A DNA stretch of 64,000 nt from Rhodococcoides kroppenstedtii (GTDB lineage Bacteria; Actinomycetota; Actinomycetes; Mycobacteriales; Mycobacteriaceae), in contig NZ_FOJN01000002.1 of the NCBI RefSeq assembly GCF_900111805.1, positions 124,001-188,000 of the forward strand, read 5' to 3'. Below, piece by piece: positions 35,501-46,344 of this stretch. The notes beneath the pieces are model-generated. The model was not told the origin of the DNA. It worked only from the letters and a program-made list of their open reading frames with translations, and made no database searches. Both the position numbers and the translations under genes were made by a program. The first letter of the stretch is position 1, and each line of letters starts with the position of its first letter.

Positions 35501-38500
35501 GCGGCGTGCGGTCACCGTGACGACCAGGTCGAAGGCGGAGAATCGTGGCGCGATCGGGAGGGCCGCGACGGTCTGCTCCCCGAGTTCGACGTGAACGGGA
35601 GGCTCGGGCCGTACCGACAGCATGATCTGCACGACGGGGTGACGCGCGGGATGACGTGGGGGATCGAGCGCGGCGACCACGTCGTCGAACGACGTCTCGG
35701 CGTGATCGAGCGCGCCGAGGTCGGCGTCGCGGACTGCGTCCACCGTCTCGGCGAACGACGACGTCCGGTCGACGTCGGTGCGCAGGACGACCGTCTCGAC
35801 GGCCATGCCGACCATCGTCTCCAGACCGGCGGCGTGCCGACCGGCGTGCGGGGTGCCGATCACCACGTCGACGGTGTCGGTGTCGGTGCCGGCGCGGCTC
35901 TCCGCCGCGACGACCGCGGCGAGCGCGGCGTGGATCATCATGAACTCCGTGGCGCGGTGCTGCGCGGCGAGCGCCTGTACCGCACGACGGGTCGACGCCG
36001 ACACCTCGACGCTCACCGACTCCGCGCGCCCCGACGTCCGGTCGGGTCGGGGGAGGTCCGGCCGGACCGGGTGCTCCGGGGCGATGCCCGCCAGGCGCGT
36101 CCGCCACCAGTCGAGCGAGGCGGCGGCTCGAGTGGGGTCGAGGGCGGCGCGTCGGGCGAGGAGGTGGTCGATGTACTGGACGGGGGGCCGCGACCACTGC
36201 GGCGCAGCGCCGGACATGCCGGCCGCGTAGGCCTGCATCAGATCGCCCGTGAGGGGCGCGACCGATTCGCCGTCCGCGGCGATGTGGTGCACCGCGACGC
36301 CCACCACGTGACGGTCGGCCGCCAGGTGGACGATGCACGCGCGGACGACGGGGCCCTCCGCGAGATCGAGGGGACGCTCGCCGAGGTCGGTGAGCGCGGA
36401 ATGCACCTCGGGACGGTCGGTGGGCGGACCGGACCCGACCTCCACGTCGGACGCGTCGATCACCCGGACGGGGACCTCGACCGACCCCAGCACCCGGTGG
36501 GTCGGTACACCGTTCACCGTGGGGTAGACCGTGCGCAGCGACTCGTGACGGGCGACGACGTCGTTCAGCGACGCGATGACGGCGCGGTCGTCGAGCGGAC
36601 CGGTCACGGCCAACCCGGAGACGATCACGTAGGCGGACGCGGCCGGGGTGCGGTTCGCGAACCACATCGCCAGCTGCGACGACGACAGCGGCACCGACGC
36701 CGGTCGGTCGGGCGGATCCAGCACCGGTCGGGGCGCGATCGCGCTGCCGATCCCGACGAGGTCGCCCCGCGCGGCGAGACTCGCCACGGTGGGGTGCTCG
36801 AACACGGCGCGCACCGGAACCCGGACACCCGTGCGTTCGGTGAGTGCGGCGGTGAACACGGTCGCGGAGAGCGACGTCCCGCCGAGGGCGAAGAAGTCGT
36901 CGTCCACCCCGATCCGGTCTCGGCCGAGCACGGTGGCGAGCACCTCGGCGACGACCTTCTCGTCCGCGGTCCCGGGTGCGCGGTGGGGGGCGGGCGTGTC
37001 GAGGGTCTCCGGCATCGGGAGGGCGGCCCGATCCACCTTGCCCACGGGAGTCAGCGGCAGCGCATCCACGGGAACCACCGCGGTGGGCACCATGTGTCGC
37101 GGCAGGCCGCGACGGGCGACGGCGATCACCTGCGCGACGTCGATGTCGGCGGCGGATCCACCGGGCGCCGGGTGGACGAAGGACACGAGCACGGTCTCGC
37201 CGGCGGGTCCCGGCGCGGTGACGGTGACGGCACCGGCCACGCCGGGCGCGTCGGTGAGGACGGCGTCGATCTCACCCGGTTCGATGCGCTGGCCGCGGAT
37301 CTTGACCTGGAAGTCGCTGCGACCGGTGATGCGGACGTCGGGTCGGCCGTCCCGGGTCGGTCGCCACACGGCGAGGTCGCCGGTGCGGTACATCCGCGAG
37401 CCGGGCGGGCCGTAGGGGTCGGCGACGAACCGCGCGGCGGTGAGAGCGGGACGGTCGAGGTAGCCGCGGGCCAATTGCACCCCGGACAGGTGCAGCTCGC
37501 CCTCGGTTCCCGGCGGCACGGGTGCAAGGTCGCGCCCCAGCACGGTCGCTCGCACGCCGGAGACGGGCAGGCCGATGGAGACCTCCGTGCCCGCGAGATG
37601 CGGCGCGTGCGAGCAGATGGTGCTCTCGGTGGGGCCGTAGATGTCGACGATCCGGCGTCCGGGTCCCCACTCCGCGAGCAGGTCGGCACCGAAGCCCTCG
37701 CCGCCGATGCCCAGCACGGTGGGCCGGCGCACCGGACCGTCGCCGGCGGACAGCGTCGACAGCACGGACGGGGTGAGGAAGGCGTGCGTGACGGCGTGCT
37801 CGTCGAGGATCGAGGTCAACTCGTCGCCGCCGACGACCCCGGCGGGGACGATCACCAGGGCGGCGCCGGCCCCGAAGGCGAGGCCCAGTTCCAGCATCGA
37901 CGCGTCGAAGCTGGGGGAGGCGAACGCGAGGACGCGGGCGGTGGCGTCGGCTCGGTAGGCGCGCACCAGTTCCCGCGTGATGTTGGCGAAGGCGCGTCGG
38001 GTGACCTGGACGCCCTTGGGCCGGCCGGTGGTGCCGGAGGTGTAGGTGACGTAGGCAGTGCAGTCCAGGGGCACCGACACGGCACCCCGCGCGGCCGGGA
38101 CGGCCTCGGCGGACAAGAGCCCCTCGGTGGTGGTCCAGAGGAACCCGTCGCTCGGAACGTCGGCCGGATCCGAGCAGACCGCGTGCAGAGTCTTGCTGTC
38201 GCGCACCATGAAGGCTCGGCGGTCCGCGGGGTAGTCGGGGTCGACGGGGACGATGCCGCCGCCGGCGCGGGCGACCGCGAGCACGGCGGCGACCGACTCG
38301 GTGGATCGCCGGACCAGGCCGATGACCCGGCTGTCCGCGGAGACACCGTTGTCCAGCAGACGAGCCGCGCCGCGCTGCACCATCGCGTCCAGTTCGGCGT
38401 AGGTGGTGCGGCGCGCACCGTCGATCACGGCGATCGCGTCCGGGGTCAGCGCCGCGTGCCGACGTACCAGCGCATCCAGCGTCCACTCGACCCCGACGGG

Positions 38501-41500
38501 TCGTGGTTCGCGCTCCGGGGACCGCATCGGCACCGTCGCCGCGATCTCGTGCGGCAGCAGGAGCGGCACGCGGCCGACCGGAACCGTCAGGTCGGCGGCC
38601 ATCGCGTCGACGACGGCGACGACCCGCTCGAGCAGCGCTGTCGCCGTGCCGCGGTCGTAGAGGTCGACGGCGTAGGTGAGGTCCAGACGCAGGGGCGCGC
38701 CGGGGGACTCGTCGATCACCAGCTCGAGGTCGTACTTGGCGCGGCCGGCGTCCAGAGGAAACGGCTCGAGAACGACGTCGCCGACGGCCGTGCGCAGGTC
38801 GGGGGTGGTGCGCGTGGTGATCATGACGTCGAAGAGCGGGTGTCGGCCCGCCGACCGCGGGGGGTCGACGGCGTCGACGAGCGTCTCGAACGGCAGGTCC
38901 GCTCGGGTGAGAGCGTCGAGGTCGGTGGCGCGAACGGCGGCGAGATGCTCACCCAGGGTGCGGTCGCCGGAGGTGGCGGTGCGCAGCACCACCGAGTTGA
39001 CGAACATGCCCAGGACGCCGTCGAGATCCGCGTGTCCGCGTCCGGCCACGGCGGTGCCCACGGCGACGTCGTCTCCGGCGCCGAGCCCGCGCAGAACGAG
39101 AACCAGCGCGGCGTGCACGACCATGAATCGCGAGGTGCCGGTGCGGGAGGTGAGGGCGTCGAGGGCCGCGAGACGCCGGTCCCCGATCGGGGCCGTCACC
39201 ACGCTGCCGCGGCCGGTCGGCACGAGGGGACGGGGCCGGTCGGCGCCGAGCCCGGACGGCGTCGGCAGATCGGCCACCGTGCGGGTCCACCACGTGAGCA
39301 GCATCGAGATGCGGGAGGTGGGATCGTCGATCGACCCGAGTTCCCGTCGCTGCCACGCCGAGGCGTCGGCGTACTGCACGGCCGGGGCCGGCCACGCGGG
39401 AGCGGTGCCCACGACGCGCGCGAGGTACGCCGTCGCCAGGTCGGCGGCGAGCACGCCGAGCGACCATCCGTCGACGCAGATGTGGTGTAGCACCACGGCG
39501 AGGACGTGTCGGTCGGGCTCCGACCGGACGCGCACGATCCGTGCGCGCAACGGCAGGTCCGTCGCGAGGTCGAAGGGCGTGGCCGTGGCGGGACCCAGGG
39601 CCGCGGTCACGTCCGCGGCGCGCTCGACCTCGACACCGTCGACGTCGAGCAGGTCGGTGACCTCGGCGGCGTCTCGCACGACCTGCATCGGCCCGGTCTC
39701 GCCGTCGGCGGGAGCGCGGAACACGGTGCGCAGCGATTCGTGCCGCGACACCACGTCCCGCAGCGCCGCCCGCGCCGCGTCGGCATCGAACGGTCCGGTG
39801 ATCTGCAGGGCCAGCGGAACGTGGTACGTCGACGACGGGTGGAACTGCTCGATCCACCACAGACCACGCTGCGCGGCCGACGCCGGTGTCGGGTCCTCCC
39901 GGTCGCCGCGGCGCGGGCCCGGTCGCCGGTCGTCCGCGACGGGCTCGTCGTCGAGCCGACGCGCGAGGCGTTCGACCGTGGCGAGGGTGAAGACGTCGCG
40001 GACGCCGACGGTGCGGCCGGCCCGCTCCGTCAGTTGCGCCGCGAGCCGCGTCGCCAGCAGCGAGTTCCCGCCCAGTTCGAAGAAGTGGTCGGTGGCGGCC
40101 ACGTCGTCGAGGTCCAGGATCTCGCCCACGACCTCCGCGACCAGGATCTCCCGCTCCGTCTCGGGCGGCCTCGTCGCCGCCGTGTCGCGGGCGCGGGGCG
40201 CCGGAAGTCGCTTGCGGTCGATCTTGCCGTTCACGCCCAGCGGCATGTGGTCCAGCACCGTCACCCGGTTGGGCAGCATGTAGGGCGGCAGGATCCGGGC
40301 CACGGCGTCGAGGACGTCGTCGGGATCGGGGCGCTCGTCACCCGCCGGGCTGACGTAGGCCTCGAGCGTGCGGCGCGTTCCGACGCCGTGAACGATCGCC
40401 GCGGAATCCCCGACGTGCGGCGCGGTGCGCAGCGCCTCTTCGATCTCACCGAGTTCGATGCGGAAACCGCGCACCTTGACCTGGTGGTCCCGACGGCCGA
40501 GGTGGACCAGGGTGTCGCGTGCGGTGCGCCGCACCAGATCACCGGTGCGGTAGAGACGGGCACCGGGCAGATACGGGTCGGCCACGAACCGCTCGGACGT
40601 CAGCGCCGACCGCCCCAGGTAGCCGCGGGCCACCCCGCCGCCGCCGATGTAGAGCTCGCCCACGCATCCGGGCGCGACGGGACGGAGCGCGGCGTCGAGG
40701 ACCACCGCCCGGACTCCGGGGAACGGCGCGCCCAGCTCGACCTCCCGGCCGGCCTGCAACTCACCGAACGTGACGGCGACCGTGGTCTCCGTCGGCCCGT
40801 AGACGTTGACCATGCGGCGACCGGGACTCCACTCGTCCACCAGGCTGCCCGGTACGGCGTCGCCGCCGACCCCGACGGCCGTCAGCACTCGCTGATCGGT
40901 CATCGGCACGGTGGCCAGGGCCGACGGCGTGACGAAACCGGCGTCGACGTGGCCGGACCGCAGGACGTCGGCCAGTTCCGTGCCGCCGTGGACACCCGGG
41001 GGCACCACCACGAGGGTGCCGCCGGAGCCGAAGGCGAGGACCAGCTCGAGCACGGACGCGTCGAAGCCGGGGGAGACGAAGTGCATGACCCGTCGACCGG
41101 GTCGCAGACCGTGCGCGGCGATCGCCGCGGTCGCCATGGCGGCGAGCCCGCGATGCGTCACGCCGACACCCTTGGGGGTGCCGGTACTTCCGGAGGTGTA
41201 GACGACGTAGGCCAGATGGTCCGGGCCCGGCCGCGTGGCGTCCGACAGGTCCGGTGCGGGCCCGGCCGGGGTCGGGCCCGCGGGAACGGTCACCCATTGC
41301 ACTCCGGAAGGCAGCTCGTCCACGAGGTCGGGCGAGGTGATGCCCACCGCGGCGCCGCAGTCGGCGACGATGGTGGCGATGCGCTCGGCGGGCAGCGCGG
41401 GATCGACCGGAACGTGGACCCCGCCGGACCGGGCGACGGCGTGCACCGCGGTCACGGACAGGTGCGACCGCGGCAGGACCGACACCACCGGGACGTCGGG

Positions 41501-43096
41501 ACCGACGCCCAGATCGAGCAGTGTGCGGGCCAGCGCATCCGATCGTCGGCGCAGCTCGTGGCGGGTCAGCGAGACCCGGCCGTCGACGATGGCGAGACCA
41601 CGCGCGTCCACCGTGTCGGCGCGGGAGAGCAGATCGGCGAACGTGGCGAACGCGGGCGGTACCGCCCGCGGCGCCGTCCACGCGAGGGCGACGGGCTCTC
41701 CGTCGCCGAGCATGGGCAGGGAGCGCACCTCGGTCCCGGCGTCGCTCGTGCAGAAGTCCACCAGGAATCGCGCGAACCGCTCGCTGTGCAGCACCAGGTC
41801 GTCCGCCGTGTACAGCGCCGGGTTCGCCTCGAGGTCGACGCGGAGCCGTCCGGTGGCGCGGTTCTCGTGGACGGTGACCGCGATGTCGGCCGTCGGCCCG
41901 GACGTGAGCAGATCGAGATCGGCCGGCACGTCCCCGAGGACGATGCGCTCGCCGAACAGCATGAGGTTGATGGTGGGTCCGAGAGTCACTCCGGTGAGGC
42001 CGAGCAGTTCGGCGATCTCCGAGGCGGGGAGCAACTGGTGTCGCAGGGCGCCGCTGACCCGGTGTCCCGTCTCGGTGATCACCTCGCCCACGGTGCGACC
42101 GCCGCCGCACGTCACCCCGACGGGCACCGCGTTGGCGGTCATGCATGCCGACTCGCGCATCCACGACGTCACCCGCGCCGCCATCGGCAGGGTGACCACG
42201 ACGTCCGCGGAGTCCGTCGCGCGCGACAGGAACGCGGCGAACGCCGCCGTCACGACCACGCCGAGCGTGGTGGAGAAACGACCCACGGCGTCGCGGACCG
42301 CGCGATCGGCCGCCGTGCCCAGAAGTGTGTCGCACCGGTGGTTGTACGCCGACGGCGGCGCGGTGCGCCCCGCGAGGGACACCGGGTCGCCCAGGGTGGG
42401 TCCGACACCGGCCCAGTACGCCCGGTCCTTGGTGTACCGCGGCGAGGACCGGTAGGCCCGCTCGGCCTCGACGAACGCGCGGGGATGGCGGGCGCGGGAC
42501 GGCGGCGGAGTGCGGCCCTCGAGCAGGGCGTTGTAGACCTCGGCCGTGCGCGCGGCGGCCACGGTGGCGCCGTACCCGTCGATGGCGACGTGATGACCAC
42601 GGGCGTACCAGTAGTGATGGTCCGGGCCGAGAGTGATGATCGCCGTGTAGCCCAGCGATTCGGTGTACATGTCCACGGGCCGGGTGAACTCGGTCATCAG
42701 GTCCGCCGCCGCCTCGGCGGGGTCGGGCTCGTCGCGGACGTCGATGTGGTCGAGGTCCATGTCCATAACCGCGCGATCGAGGCGCTGACGCACCGTGGGC
42801 GCGGACGGACTCGTGCCGTCGTCGCCGGGTGCGTCGTCGTCGGTGACGAGTGTGGTGAGCATCGACCCCGTGTCGACGGTGGCGATGCGCATGGCCCGCT
42901 CGAGCAGTTCGATGTCGACGGCGCCGCGGATCTCCATGTAGTGCGCGACGGCGAAAGTGACGTCGGGGTTGAGTTCCTGCAGCAACCACATGTCGCGCTG
43001 GGCCGTCGTGAGGTCGAAGGTCTCCTCGAACTCCGCACCGGGCTCGTCGGGCCACTCGCTCGGCGCGCGGTCGACTCCCGGCCCACCCTCCGTCAT
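32534..43096 (-). CDS. Three-module non-ribosomal peptide synthetase, C-A-T-C-A-T-C-A-T-TE
   Basis: A 3520-residue single-protein NRPS; ATG 43096 ([20 protein letters not shown]) follows GGGGGGAAG, and GTG 43126 would add ten residues. Module 1: C (HHVAIDG, about 170), A ([11 protein letters not shown], about 635), T (FELGGNSL, about 1010). Module 2: C (HHICVDG, about 1205), A ([11 protein letters not shown], about 1685), T (FALGGTSL, about 2070). Module 3: C (HHIAADG, about 2270), A ([11 protein letters not shown], about 2740), T (FALGGNSL, about 3140). A Pro/Ala linker and a thioesterase follow ([13 protein letters not shown], about 3345; LDAYP; C-terminal AAHNAMG). All condensation HHxxxDG and carrier serines are intact. 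There are no epimerisation, methylation or cyclisation domains. A C domain in the first module suggests the peptide may begin with an acyl group. The product is unknown. Confidence 0.93.
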   Translation of the reverse strand: MTEGGPGVDRAPSEWPDEPGAEFEETFDLTTAQRDMWLLQELNPDVTFAVAHYMEIRGAVDIELLERAMRIATVDTGSMLTTLVTDDDAPGDDGTSPSAPTVRQRLDRAVMDMDLDHIDVRDEPDPAEAAADLMTEFTRPVDMYTESLGYTAIITLGPDHHYWYARGHHVAIDGYGATVAAARTAEVYNALLEGRTPPPSRARHPRAFVEAERAYRSSPRYTKDRAYWAGVGPTLGDPVSLAGRTAPPSAYNHRCDTLLGTAADRAVRDAVGRFSTTLGVVVTAAFAAFLSRATDSADVVVTLPMAARVTSWMRESACMTANAVPVGVTCGGGRTVGEVITETGHRVSGALRHQLLPASEIAELLGLTGVTLGPTINLMLFGERIVLGDVPADLDLLTSGPTADIAVTVHENRATGRLRVDLEANPALYTADDLVLHSERFARFLVDFCTSDAGTEVRSLPMLGDGEPVALAWTAPRAVPPAFATFADLLSRADTVDARGLAIVDGRVSLTRHELRRRSDALARTLLDLGVGPDVPVVSVLPRSHLSVTAVHAVARSGGVHVPVDPALPAERIATIVADCGAAVGITSPDLVDELPSGVQWVTVPAGPTPAGPAPDLSDATRPGPDHLAYVVYTSGSTGTPKGVGVTHRGLAAMATAAIAAHGLRPGRRVMHFVSPGFDASVLELVLAFGSGGTLVVVPPGVHGGTELADVLRSGHVDAGFVTPSALATVPMTDQRVLTAVGVGGDAVPGSLVDEWSPGRRMVNVYGPTETTVAVTFGELQAGREVELGAPFPGVRAVVLDAALRPVAPGCVGELYIGGGGVARGYLGRSALTSERFVADPYLPGARLYRTGDLVRRTARDTLVHLGRRDHQVKVRGFRIELGEIEEALRTAPHVGDSAAIVHGVGTRRTLEAYVSPAGDERPDPDDVLDAVARILPPYMLPNRVTVLDHMPLGVNGKIDRKRLPAPRARDTAATRPPETEREILVAEVVGEILDLDDVAATDHFFELGGNSLLATRLAAQLTERAGRTVGVRDVFTLATVERLARRLDDEPVADDRRPGPRRGDREDPTPASAAQRGLWWIEQFHPSSTYHVPLALQITGPFDADAARAALRDVVSRHESLRTVFRAPADGETGPMQVVRDAAEVTDLLDVDGVEVERAADVTAALGPATATPFDLATDLPLRARIVRVRSEPDRHVLAVVLHHICVDGWSLGVLAADLATAYLARVVGTAPAWPAPAVQYADASAWQRRELGSIDDPTSRISMLLTWWTRTVADLPTPSGLGADRPRPLVPTGRGSVVTAPIGDRRLAALDALTSRTGTSRFMVVHAALVLVLRGLGAGDDVAVGTAVAGRGHADLDGVLGMFVNSVVLRTATSGDRTLGEHLAAVRATDLDALTRADLPFETLVDAVDPPRSAGRHPLFDVMITTRTTPDLRTAVGDVVLEPFPLDAGRAKYDLELVIDESPGAPLRLDLTYAVDLYDRGTATALLERVVAVVDAMAADLTVPVGRVPLLLPHEIAATVPMRSPEREPRPVGVEWTLDALVRRHAALTPDAIAVIDGARRTTYAELDAMVQRGAARLLDNGVSADSRVIGLVRRSTESVAAVLAVARAGGGIVPVDPDYPADRRAFMVRDSKTLHAVCSDPADVPSDGFLWTTTEGLLSAEAVPAARGAVSVPLDCTAYVTYTSGTTGRPKGVQVTRRAFANITRELVRAYRADATARVLAFASPSFDASMLELGLAFGAGAALVIVPAGVVGGDELTSILDEHAVTHAFLTPSVLSTLSAGDGPVRRPTVLGIGGEGFGADLLAEWGPGRRIVDIYGPTESTICSHAPHLAGTEVSIGLPVSGVRATVLGRDLAPVPPGTEGELHLSGVQLARGYLDRPALTAARFVADPYGPPGSRMYRTGDLAVWRPTRDGRPDVRITGRSDFQVKIRGQRIEPGEIDAVLTDAPGVAGAVTVTAPGPAGETVLVSFVHPAPGGSAADIDVAQVIAVARRGLPRHMVPTAVVPVDALPLTPVGKVDRAALPMPETLDTPAPHRAPGTADEKVVAEVLATVLGRDRIGVDDDFFALGGTSLSATVFTAALTERTGVRVPVRAVFEHPTVASLAARGDLVGIGSAIAPRPVLDPPDRPASVPLSSSQLAMWFANRTPAASAYVIVSGLAVTGPLDDRAVIASLNDVVARHESLRTVYPTVNGVPTHRVLGSVEVPVRVIDASDVEVGSGPPTDRPEVHSALTDLGERPLDLAEGPVVRACIVHLAADRHVVGVAVHHIAADGESVAPLTGDLMQAYAAGMSGAAPQWSRPPVQYIDHLLARRAALDPTRAAASLDWWRTRLAGIAPEHPVRPDLPRPDRTSGRAESVSVEVSASTRRAVQALAAQHRATEFMMIHAALAAVVAAESRAGTDTDTVDVVIGTPHAGRHAAGLETMVGMAVETVVLRTDVDRTSSFAETVDAVRDADLGALDHAETSFDDVVAALDPPRHPARHPVVQIMLSVRPEPPVHVELGEQTVAALPIAPRFSAFDLVVTVTARRDGGADIEVTFSRELFLPATAGRLAAAVRDVLARGTTAPETAVGELAAAPVERGSTLADLLVAAASDRPHRPAVSASDGRRTYAELLASADALAARLRAAGAGPGEVVAVAMGRSAASVTAFWGVALSGAAVLPVDPTYPRERLQYVLGDASPVLGLTRAVDAVSLPDSVTWWSLDSAGVPVEEDGSVADTVPARPARADDVAYLIYTSGTTGRPKPVAVPHRGLDRFAATLRSTFDTDHRSRVLHVASPGFDAAVLELLLAVGSGAATVVAPPYAFAGSALAAVIERERVDTVFLTPAALSLLEPASVPTVRTVGTGGEALPAAVAETWAVRHRLVNAYGPSETTVAATMGVQQAGTAPHIGTPVAGTRTRVLGPTLAEVTDGETGELYVAGAGLARGYPGRPAATAARFVADPAGPPGSRMYRTGDLVRTRLATGRAPRVLEILGRSDAQTKIRGVRIEPAEVEAVLTGHPAVLGAAVLVEAGADGSLLVAHVCAPGADESAIRDHAAAALPRTHLPGRIVLHDRLPLTTHGKVDRAALRAVGAAVPETSVSDEVPVAVPAPTPAPVSAPVSVSDDDGLALESMLRAAFAEVLGVDDVPADADFFALGGNSLAAVRVLDLVRDRIGDRVNPEAVDVTWFFDAATPASLSARLQEAIVLDDGIDTREREAVAPPPASAAVQPPSAPAAVQPPSAPAAVQPPTVPGAAAGSHHRAPRRASRSAPAGASWDVVLPLRSGADDVAPLVCVHPAVGLSWSYAGLLPHLDPSVPVMGLQARGIATPAPEPASLGEMARDYVNVVRSEFPSGPYRLLGWSLGGLLAHAMAVEFEKLDEDVDLIVLDAYPIPADMPRTEMTVAALVRDFVPLDAEVPDDLDVEGAIALIRGVGGPTAHLDADRMRRLHARYRLFVDLGHAHTPGRFGGDLQVFSAAVSSSGADTGLGPWAWRPHVAGSITDTPVDAAHNAMGSAEALAVVARRLGGFRSATVGTR
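33399..33470 (-). repeat. 27-bp tandem repeats encoding a Pro/Ala linker in the NRPS
   Basis: The 27-bp unit starting GGCGGCTGGACGGCCGCGGG (+ strand) occurs in full at 33399-33425 and 33426-33452, and partly at 33453-33470. On the coding strand it gives repeated AAVQPPSAP units between the last carrier domain and the thioesterase. Units are whole codons, so expansion or contraction would only change linker length. Confidence 0.88.
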
Positions 43097-43254
43097 CGAC
43101 TTCCCCCCGGCACTCGCGATCGACACAGCGCGGCGGGCGCGCTGCGAACCTCACGCTAACAAACCGGAAGACTGCTTCGAGGGCTATGAGACCGTCCCGG
43201 AGTTCGGTCTGTGAGGTATCCCAGAACGAATGGCCCGGAACGAGACTCGTATGT

Positions 43255-44415
43255 TCAGGAGGGCGACGGTGCGGACAGGGCCTCGTCCGCCAGGGTCATC
43301 GTGGCGATCAACAATGCGGAGACGGCGTCCGGCTCGGTGAGGAACCCGTCGTGGCCGTCGCGCGACTCGATGATGCGCAGCCCGTCACAGGACGGAATCA
43401 GGTCGGCGATCTCCTGCTGCTGACGGAGCGGGTAGAGCCGGTCGGAGTCGACGCCGGCCACCACGACCGGAAGGCGCACGGACCGCAGCGCGGCCTCCAC
43501 TCCGCCGCGCCCGCGGCCGACGTCGTGACGGTTCATGGCCTCGCTCAGCACCGTGTAGCTGCCGGCGTCGAATCGGCGAACCAGCTTGGCGGCCTGATGC
43601 TCGAGGTAGCTCTGCACCGCGTAGCGGCCCCCGTCGTACGCGTCCTCGTTGCTCTGGGAGGCGTTGCCGAACCGCGTGTCGAGTTCGTGTTCCGTCCGGT
43701 AGGTCAGGTGGGCGATGCGCCGCGCGATCGCGAGCCCGTGCTCGGGCGCGGTACCCGCGGCGAGGTAGTCGCCACCGTGCCAGTCGCGGTCTCCGGTGAT
43801 CGCGGCGATCTGGGTGGTCTGGGTGCCGATCTGGTCCGCCGAGGCGCGGGCGCCGACGGCGAGCACGAGTGCGGAGGCGACACGGTCCGGGTGCCCCACC
43901 ACCCATTCGAGCGTCCGCATTCCGCCCATCGAGCCGCCGACCACGGCGGCGAAACGGTCGACGCCGACGGCGTCCGCGAAGAGCCTCTCCGCCTCGACCT
44001 GGTCGCGGATGGAGATCGCAGGGAAGCGGGAACCCCAGAACCCGCCGTCGGGATGGGGGGACGACGGACCGGTACTGCCCGAGCACCCGCCCAGAACGTT
44101 GGTGGCGACGACGCACCACCGGTCGGTGTCCAACGGCGCGCCCGGACCGACCATTCCGGTCCACCAGCCGGGGGACAGGTGGCCGTCTCCGGCCGGCCCG
44201 GTGACGTGGGAGTCGCCGGTCAGTGCGTGCTCGACCAGGACGACGTTGGACCGGTCGGCGTTCGTCTCGCCCCAACGCTGGACGGCGAGAACGACATCGG
44301 GGATCACGGCCCCGCTTTCGAGGACGACGTCGCCGACGGGCACGAGACCCACCTGCCCGTCCGGCGGCGGCAGGGTCGCCGCCGGACGAGCGGGTGATCG
44401 AACATCGAGTGTCAA
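43255..44415 (-). CDS. metX: MetX, homoserine O-acetyltransferase
   Basis: A 386-residue alpha/beta hydrolase-fold acetyltransferase that makes O-acetyl-L-homoserine from acetyl-CoA. Motifs: [39 protein letters not shown], nucleophile [14 protein letters not shown] (Ser about 152), Asp in [20 protein letters not shown], His in [16 protein letters not shown]. The start is TTG 44415 (codons for MTLDVRSPA), overlapping the TGA of metY (TTGA); no ATG or GTG nearby gives the full family N-terminus. It is co-transcribed with metY behind the SAM-IV riboswitch and supplies metY's substrate. Confidence 0.94.
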   Translation of the reverse strand: MTLDVRSPARPAATLPPPDGQVGLVPVGDVVLESGAVIPDVVLAVQRWGETNADRSNVVLVEHALTGDSHVTGPAGDGHLSPGWWTGMVGPGAPLDTDRWCVVATNVLGGCSGSTGPSSPHPDGGFWGSRFPAISIRDQVEAERLFADAVGVDRFAAVVGGSMGGMRTLEWVVGHPDRVASALVLAVGARASADQIGTQTTQIAAITGDRDWHGGDYLAAGTAPEHGLAIARRIAHLTYRTEHELDTRFGNASQSNEDAYDGGRYAVQSYLEHQAAKLVRRFDAGSYTVLSEAMNRHDVGRGRGGVEAALRSVRLPVVVAGVDSDRLYPLRQQQEIADLIPSCDGLRIIESRDGHDGFLTEPDAVSALLIATMTLADEALSAPSPS

Positions 44416-45761
44416 GAGGCGGCCCGGAAACCCTTCTCCAGATCGGCGAGGATGTCGTCCAGTCCCTCGATGCCCACGGCCAGGCGAACCAGGCCGGGCG
44501 TGACGCCGGACGCCAGCTGCTCCTCCGGAGTCAGCTGCGAGTGCGTCGTCGACGCCGGATGGATCACGAGGGAACGCACGTCACCGATGTTAGCGACATG
44601 ACTGTGCAGTTCCAGCGCGTCGACGAAGCGCTTGCCCGCGTCGATCCCGCCGGCCAGTTCGAACGCCACGATGGCGCCGGCGCCGCGCGGGGCCAGTTCG
44701 CGACCCCGCTGGTACCAGGGGGACGACTCCAGGCCGGCGTAGGCGACGGACGTCACCTCCGAGCGGCCCTCCAGGAACGTCGCGACGGCGGTCGCGTTCT
44801 GCACGTGCCGTTCCAGCCGGAGGCTCAGCGTCTCGATGCCCTGTCCGATGAGGAAGGCGTTGAAGGGCGAGACGGCCGCACCGAGGTCGCGGAGCAACTG
44901 CACGCGCGCCTTGAGGGCGTACGCCGGTGCGCCCAGGTCGGCGAAGACCACCCCGTGGTAGCTGGGGTCCGGCGTCGTGAAGTTCGCGAACCGGCCCTGC
45001 GTCCAGTCGAAGGTGCCGCCGTCTACGATCACGCCGGCGATGGCGGTCCCGTGACCGCCGAGGTACTTCGTCGCCGAATGGACGACGATGTCCGCGCCGT
45101 GCTTCAGCGGCTGGATGAGGTACGGGGTCGCGACGGTGTTGTCGACGATCAGCGGAATGCCGTGCCGGTGCGCGACCTCGGAGACGCCGGGGATGTCGAA
45201 GATGTCGTTCTTCGGGTTCGAGATGGTCTCCCCGTAGAACGCCTTGGTCTCCGGGCGGACCTCGCGTTCCCACGAGGCGGGATCGTCCGGATCCTCGACG
45301 AAGGAGACGGTGATGCCCAGCTTCGGCAGGGTGTAGTGGAAGAGGTTGTAGGTGCCGCCGTAGAGGCGGGGGCTCGACACCACGTGGTCACCGGACTCGG
45401 CGATGTTGAGGATCGCGAGGGATTCCGCGGCCTGACCCGAGGACACGAGCAGCGCCGCGACACCGCCCTCGAGGGACGCGATGCGCTGTTCGACGACGTC
45501 CTGCGTCGGGTTCATGATGCGGGTGTAGATGTTGCCGGGCTCGGCCAGTCCGAACAGCGACGCGGCGTGGTCGGTGCTGTCGAAGGTGTACGACGTGGTC
45601 TGGTAGATCGGCAGGGCCCGGGCGTGAGTGGTGACGTCGGGGACCTGGCCGACGTGGACCTGCTTGGTCTCGAAGCTCCAGTTCAGCGCCGGATCCTCGA
45701 CGGGGGCGCCGGTGGCGTCGACGACGTCGGAACCGGTGGCATCGGGAGTCTGGTCGGTCAT
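44412..45761 (-). CDS. metY: MetY, O-acetylhomoserine sulfhydrylase
   Basis: A 449-residue PLP enzyme of the Cys/Met metabolism family that makes homocysteine from O-acetylhomoserine and sulfide. ATG 45761 ([20 protein letters not shown]) follows GAGGAGC at moderate distance. Motifs: [64 protein letters not shown], and the PLP lysine in [20 protein letters not shown] (about 222). The Met-family end is [19 protein letters not shown] then [20 protein letters not shown]. The length matches the long bacterial MetY group. It is the first gene after the riboswitch leader. Confidence 0.95.
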   Translation of the reverse strand: MTDQTPDATGSDVVDATGAPVEDPALNWSFETKQVHVGQVPDVTTHARALPIYQTTSYTFDSTDHAASLFGLAEPGNIYTRIMNPTQDVVEQRIASLEGGVAALLVSSGQAAESLAILNIAESGDHVVSSPRLYGGTYNLFHYTLPKLGITVSFVEDPDDPASWEREVRPETKAFYGETISNPKNDIFDIPGVSEVAHRHGIPLIVDNTVATPYLIQPLKHGADIVVHSATKYLGGHGTAIAGVIVDGGTFDWTQGRFANFTTPDPSYHGVVFADLGAPAYALKARVQLLRDLGAAVSPFNAFLIGQGIETLSLRLERHVQNATAVATFLEGRSEVTSVAYAGLESSPWYQRGRELAPRGAGAIVAFELAGGIDAGKRFVDALELHSHVANIGDVRSLVIHPASTTHSQLTPEEQLASGVTPGLVRLAVGIEGLDDILADLEKGFRAAS

Positions 45762-45896
45762 GTGTTCTCGTGCTCCTCGTGAAGGACGTACGGGGTGGCG
45801 ACTCGCCTCGGCGGACACCGCGGCCGCGGGGCGAATCGGGCACCCGTGAGCAGACCGCGGAGGCGAACCGAATTCGTGGGAACGAAGGGTCGGGGC

Positions 45897-45917
45897 CTAT
45901 CGCGGGCTACGACACAT
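45897..45917 (-). CDS. Possible leader peptide MCRSPR in the metY leader
   Basis: An ATG at 45917 is preceded at ideal spacing (7 nt) by a full GGAGG (45925-45929) and encodes only Met-Cys-Arg-Ser-Pro-Arg before TAG. It lies between the riboswitch aptamer and metY. A strong ribosome binding site on so short an ORF suggests real translation. The cysteine codon right after the start would fit a sulfur-status sensor; that role is inference. Confidence 0.4.
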   Translation of the reverse strand: MCRSPR

Positions 45918-45933
45918 GGGAGTACCTCCGAGA

Positions 45934-45953
45934 GGCCACCGTGTTCGGTGGCC
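45934..45953 (-). promoter_or_regulatory. Perfect 8-bp hairpin in the metY leader
   Basis: GGCCACCG (45934-45941) and CGGTGGCC (45946-45953) form a perfect stem with a 4-nt loop, about 90 nt downstream of the SAM-IV aptamer in the direction of metY. It ends 4 nt before the GGAGG of the six-codon ORF. There is no U-run, so it may act as an anti-RBS or RNA-stability element or as an actinobacterial terminator within the expression platform. Confidence 0.5.
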
Positions 45954-46045
45954 GGTCGCGGACCGGCGGTGCCGGCCCTTGTCGGTGGGCCCGAGAACAC
46001 GGACCCGCGCTTGCCATCGACGTCCCGCGCGTGGTGCGCGGAGTC

Positions 46046-46134
46046 GAGTAACCCGGTCATCACCCGGGGCACCCCACCGCGGTTGGAGGGTTGCCGGCCA
46101 GCTAGCCGGGGCTGACAGCTGGCGCTCATGACCT
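46046..46134 (-). ncRNA. SAM-IV riboswitch
   Basis: Read on the minus strand, the segment begins GGTCATGAGCGCCAGCTGTC, continues with CCCCGGCTAGCTGGCCGGCA and ACCCTCCAACCGCGGTGGGG, then TGCCCCGGGTGATGACCGGG. GCCAGC pairs with GCTGGC, GGTCAT with ATGACC and the CCGCGG arm folds on itself. These are the features of the SAM-IV aptamer, which binds S-adenosylmethionine and is confined largely to actinobacteria. It lies about 285 nt upstream of metY, so high SAM should shut off metY-metX. Confidence 0.9.
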
Positions 46135-46344
46135 TGCCGGAAATCCTAGCGTGTACGCCTGCGCTGTGGACGCACGCACCCCGGGTCCGCCGGGTGTGCC
46201 ATCTCACGGTCTTTCGACTGGCGAACGACCGGCGCCGGCGAGCAGACTGATCCCTTCGGGCGTCGCCCGTTGCGTCAGGACGCTCTGAATCGATCCAGTA
46301 CCGATGATCACTCACCACCACCTCCGTCGCGAAGGACCGCTGCC

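Noticed and set aside
33905..39490. Very long plus-strand ORF (over 1,800 codons) opposite the NRPS
   Set aside because: It is antisense to intact C, A and T domains. Its composition is Gly/Arg/His-rich, with no family motifs, as expected of a GC-rich shadow frame.
43130..43165. Possible IdeR/DtxR iron box upstream of the NRPS (GCTAAC-containing stretch)
   Set aside because: Only about 9 of 16 positions match the consensus and the left half is missing, so siderophore-type regulation is not supported.
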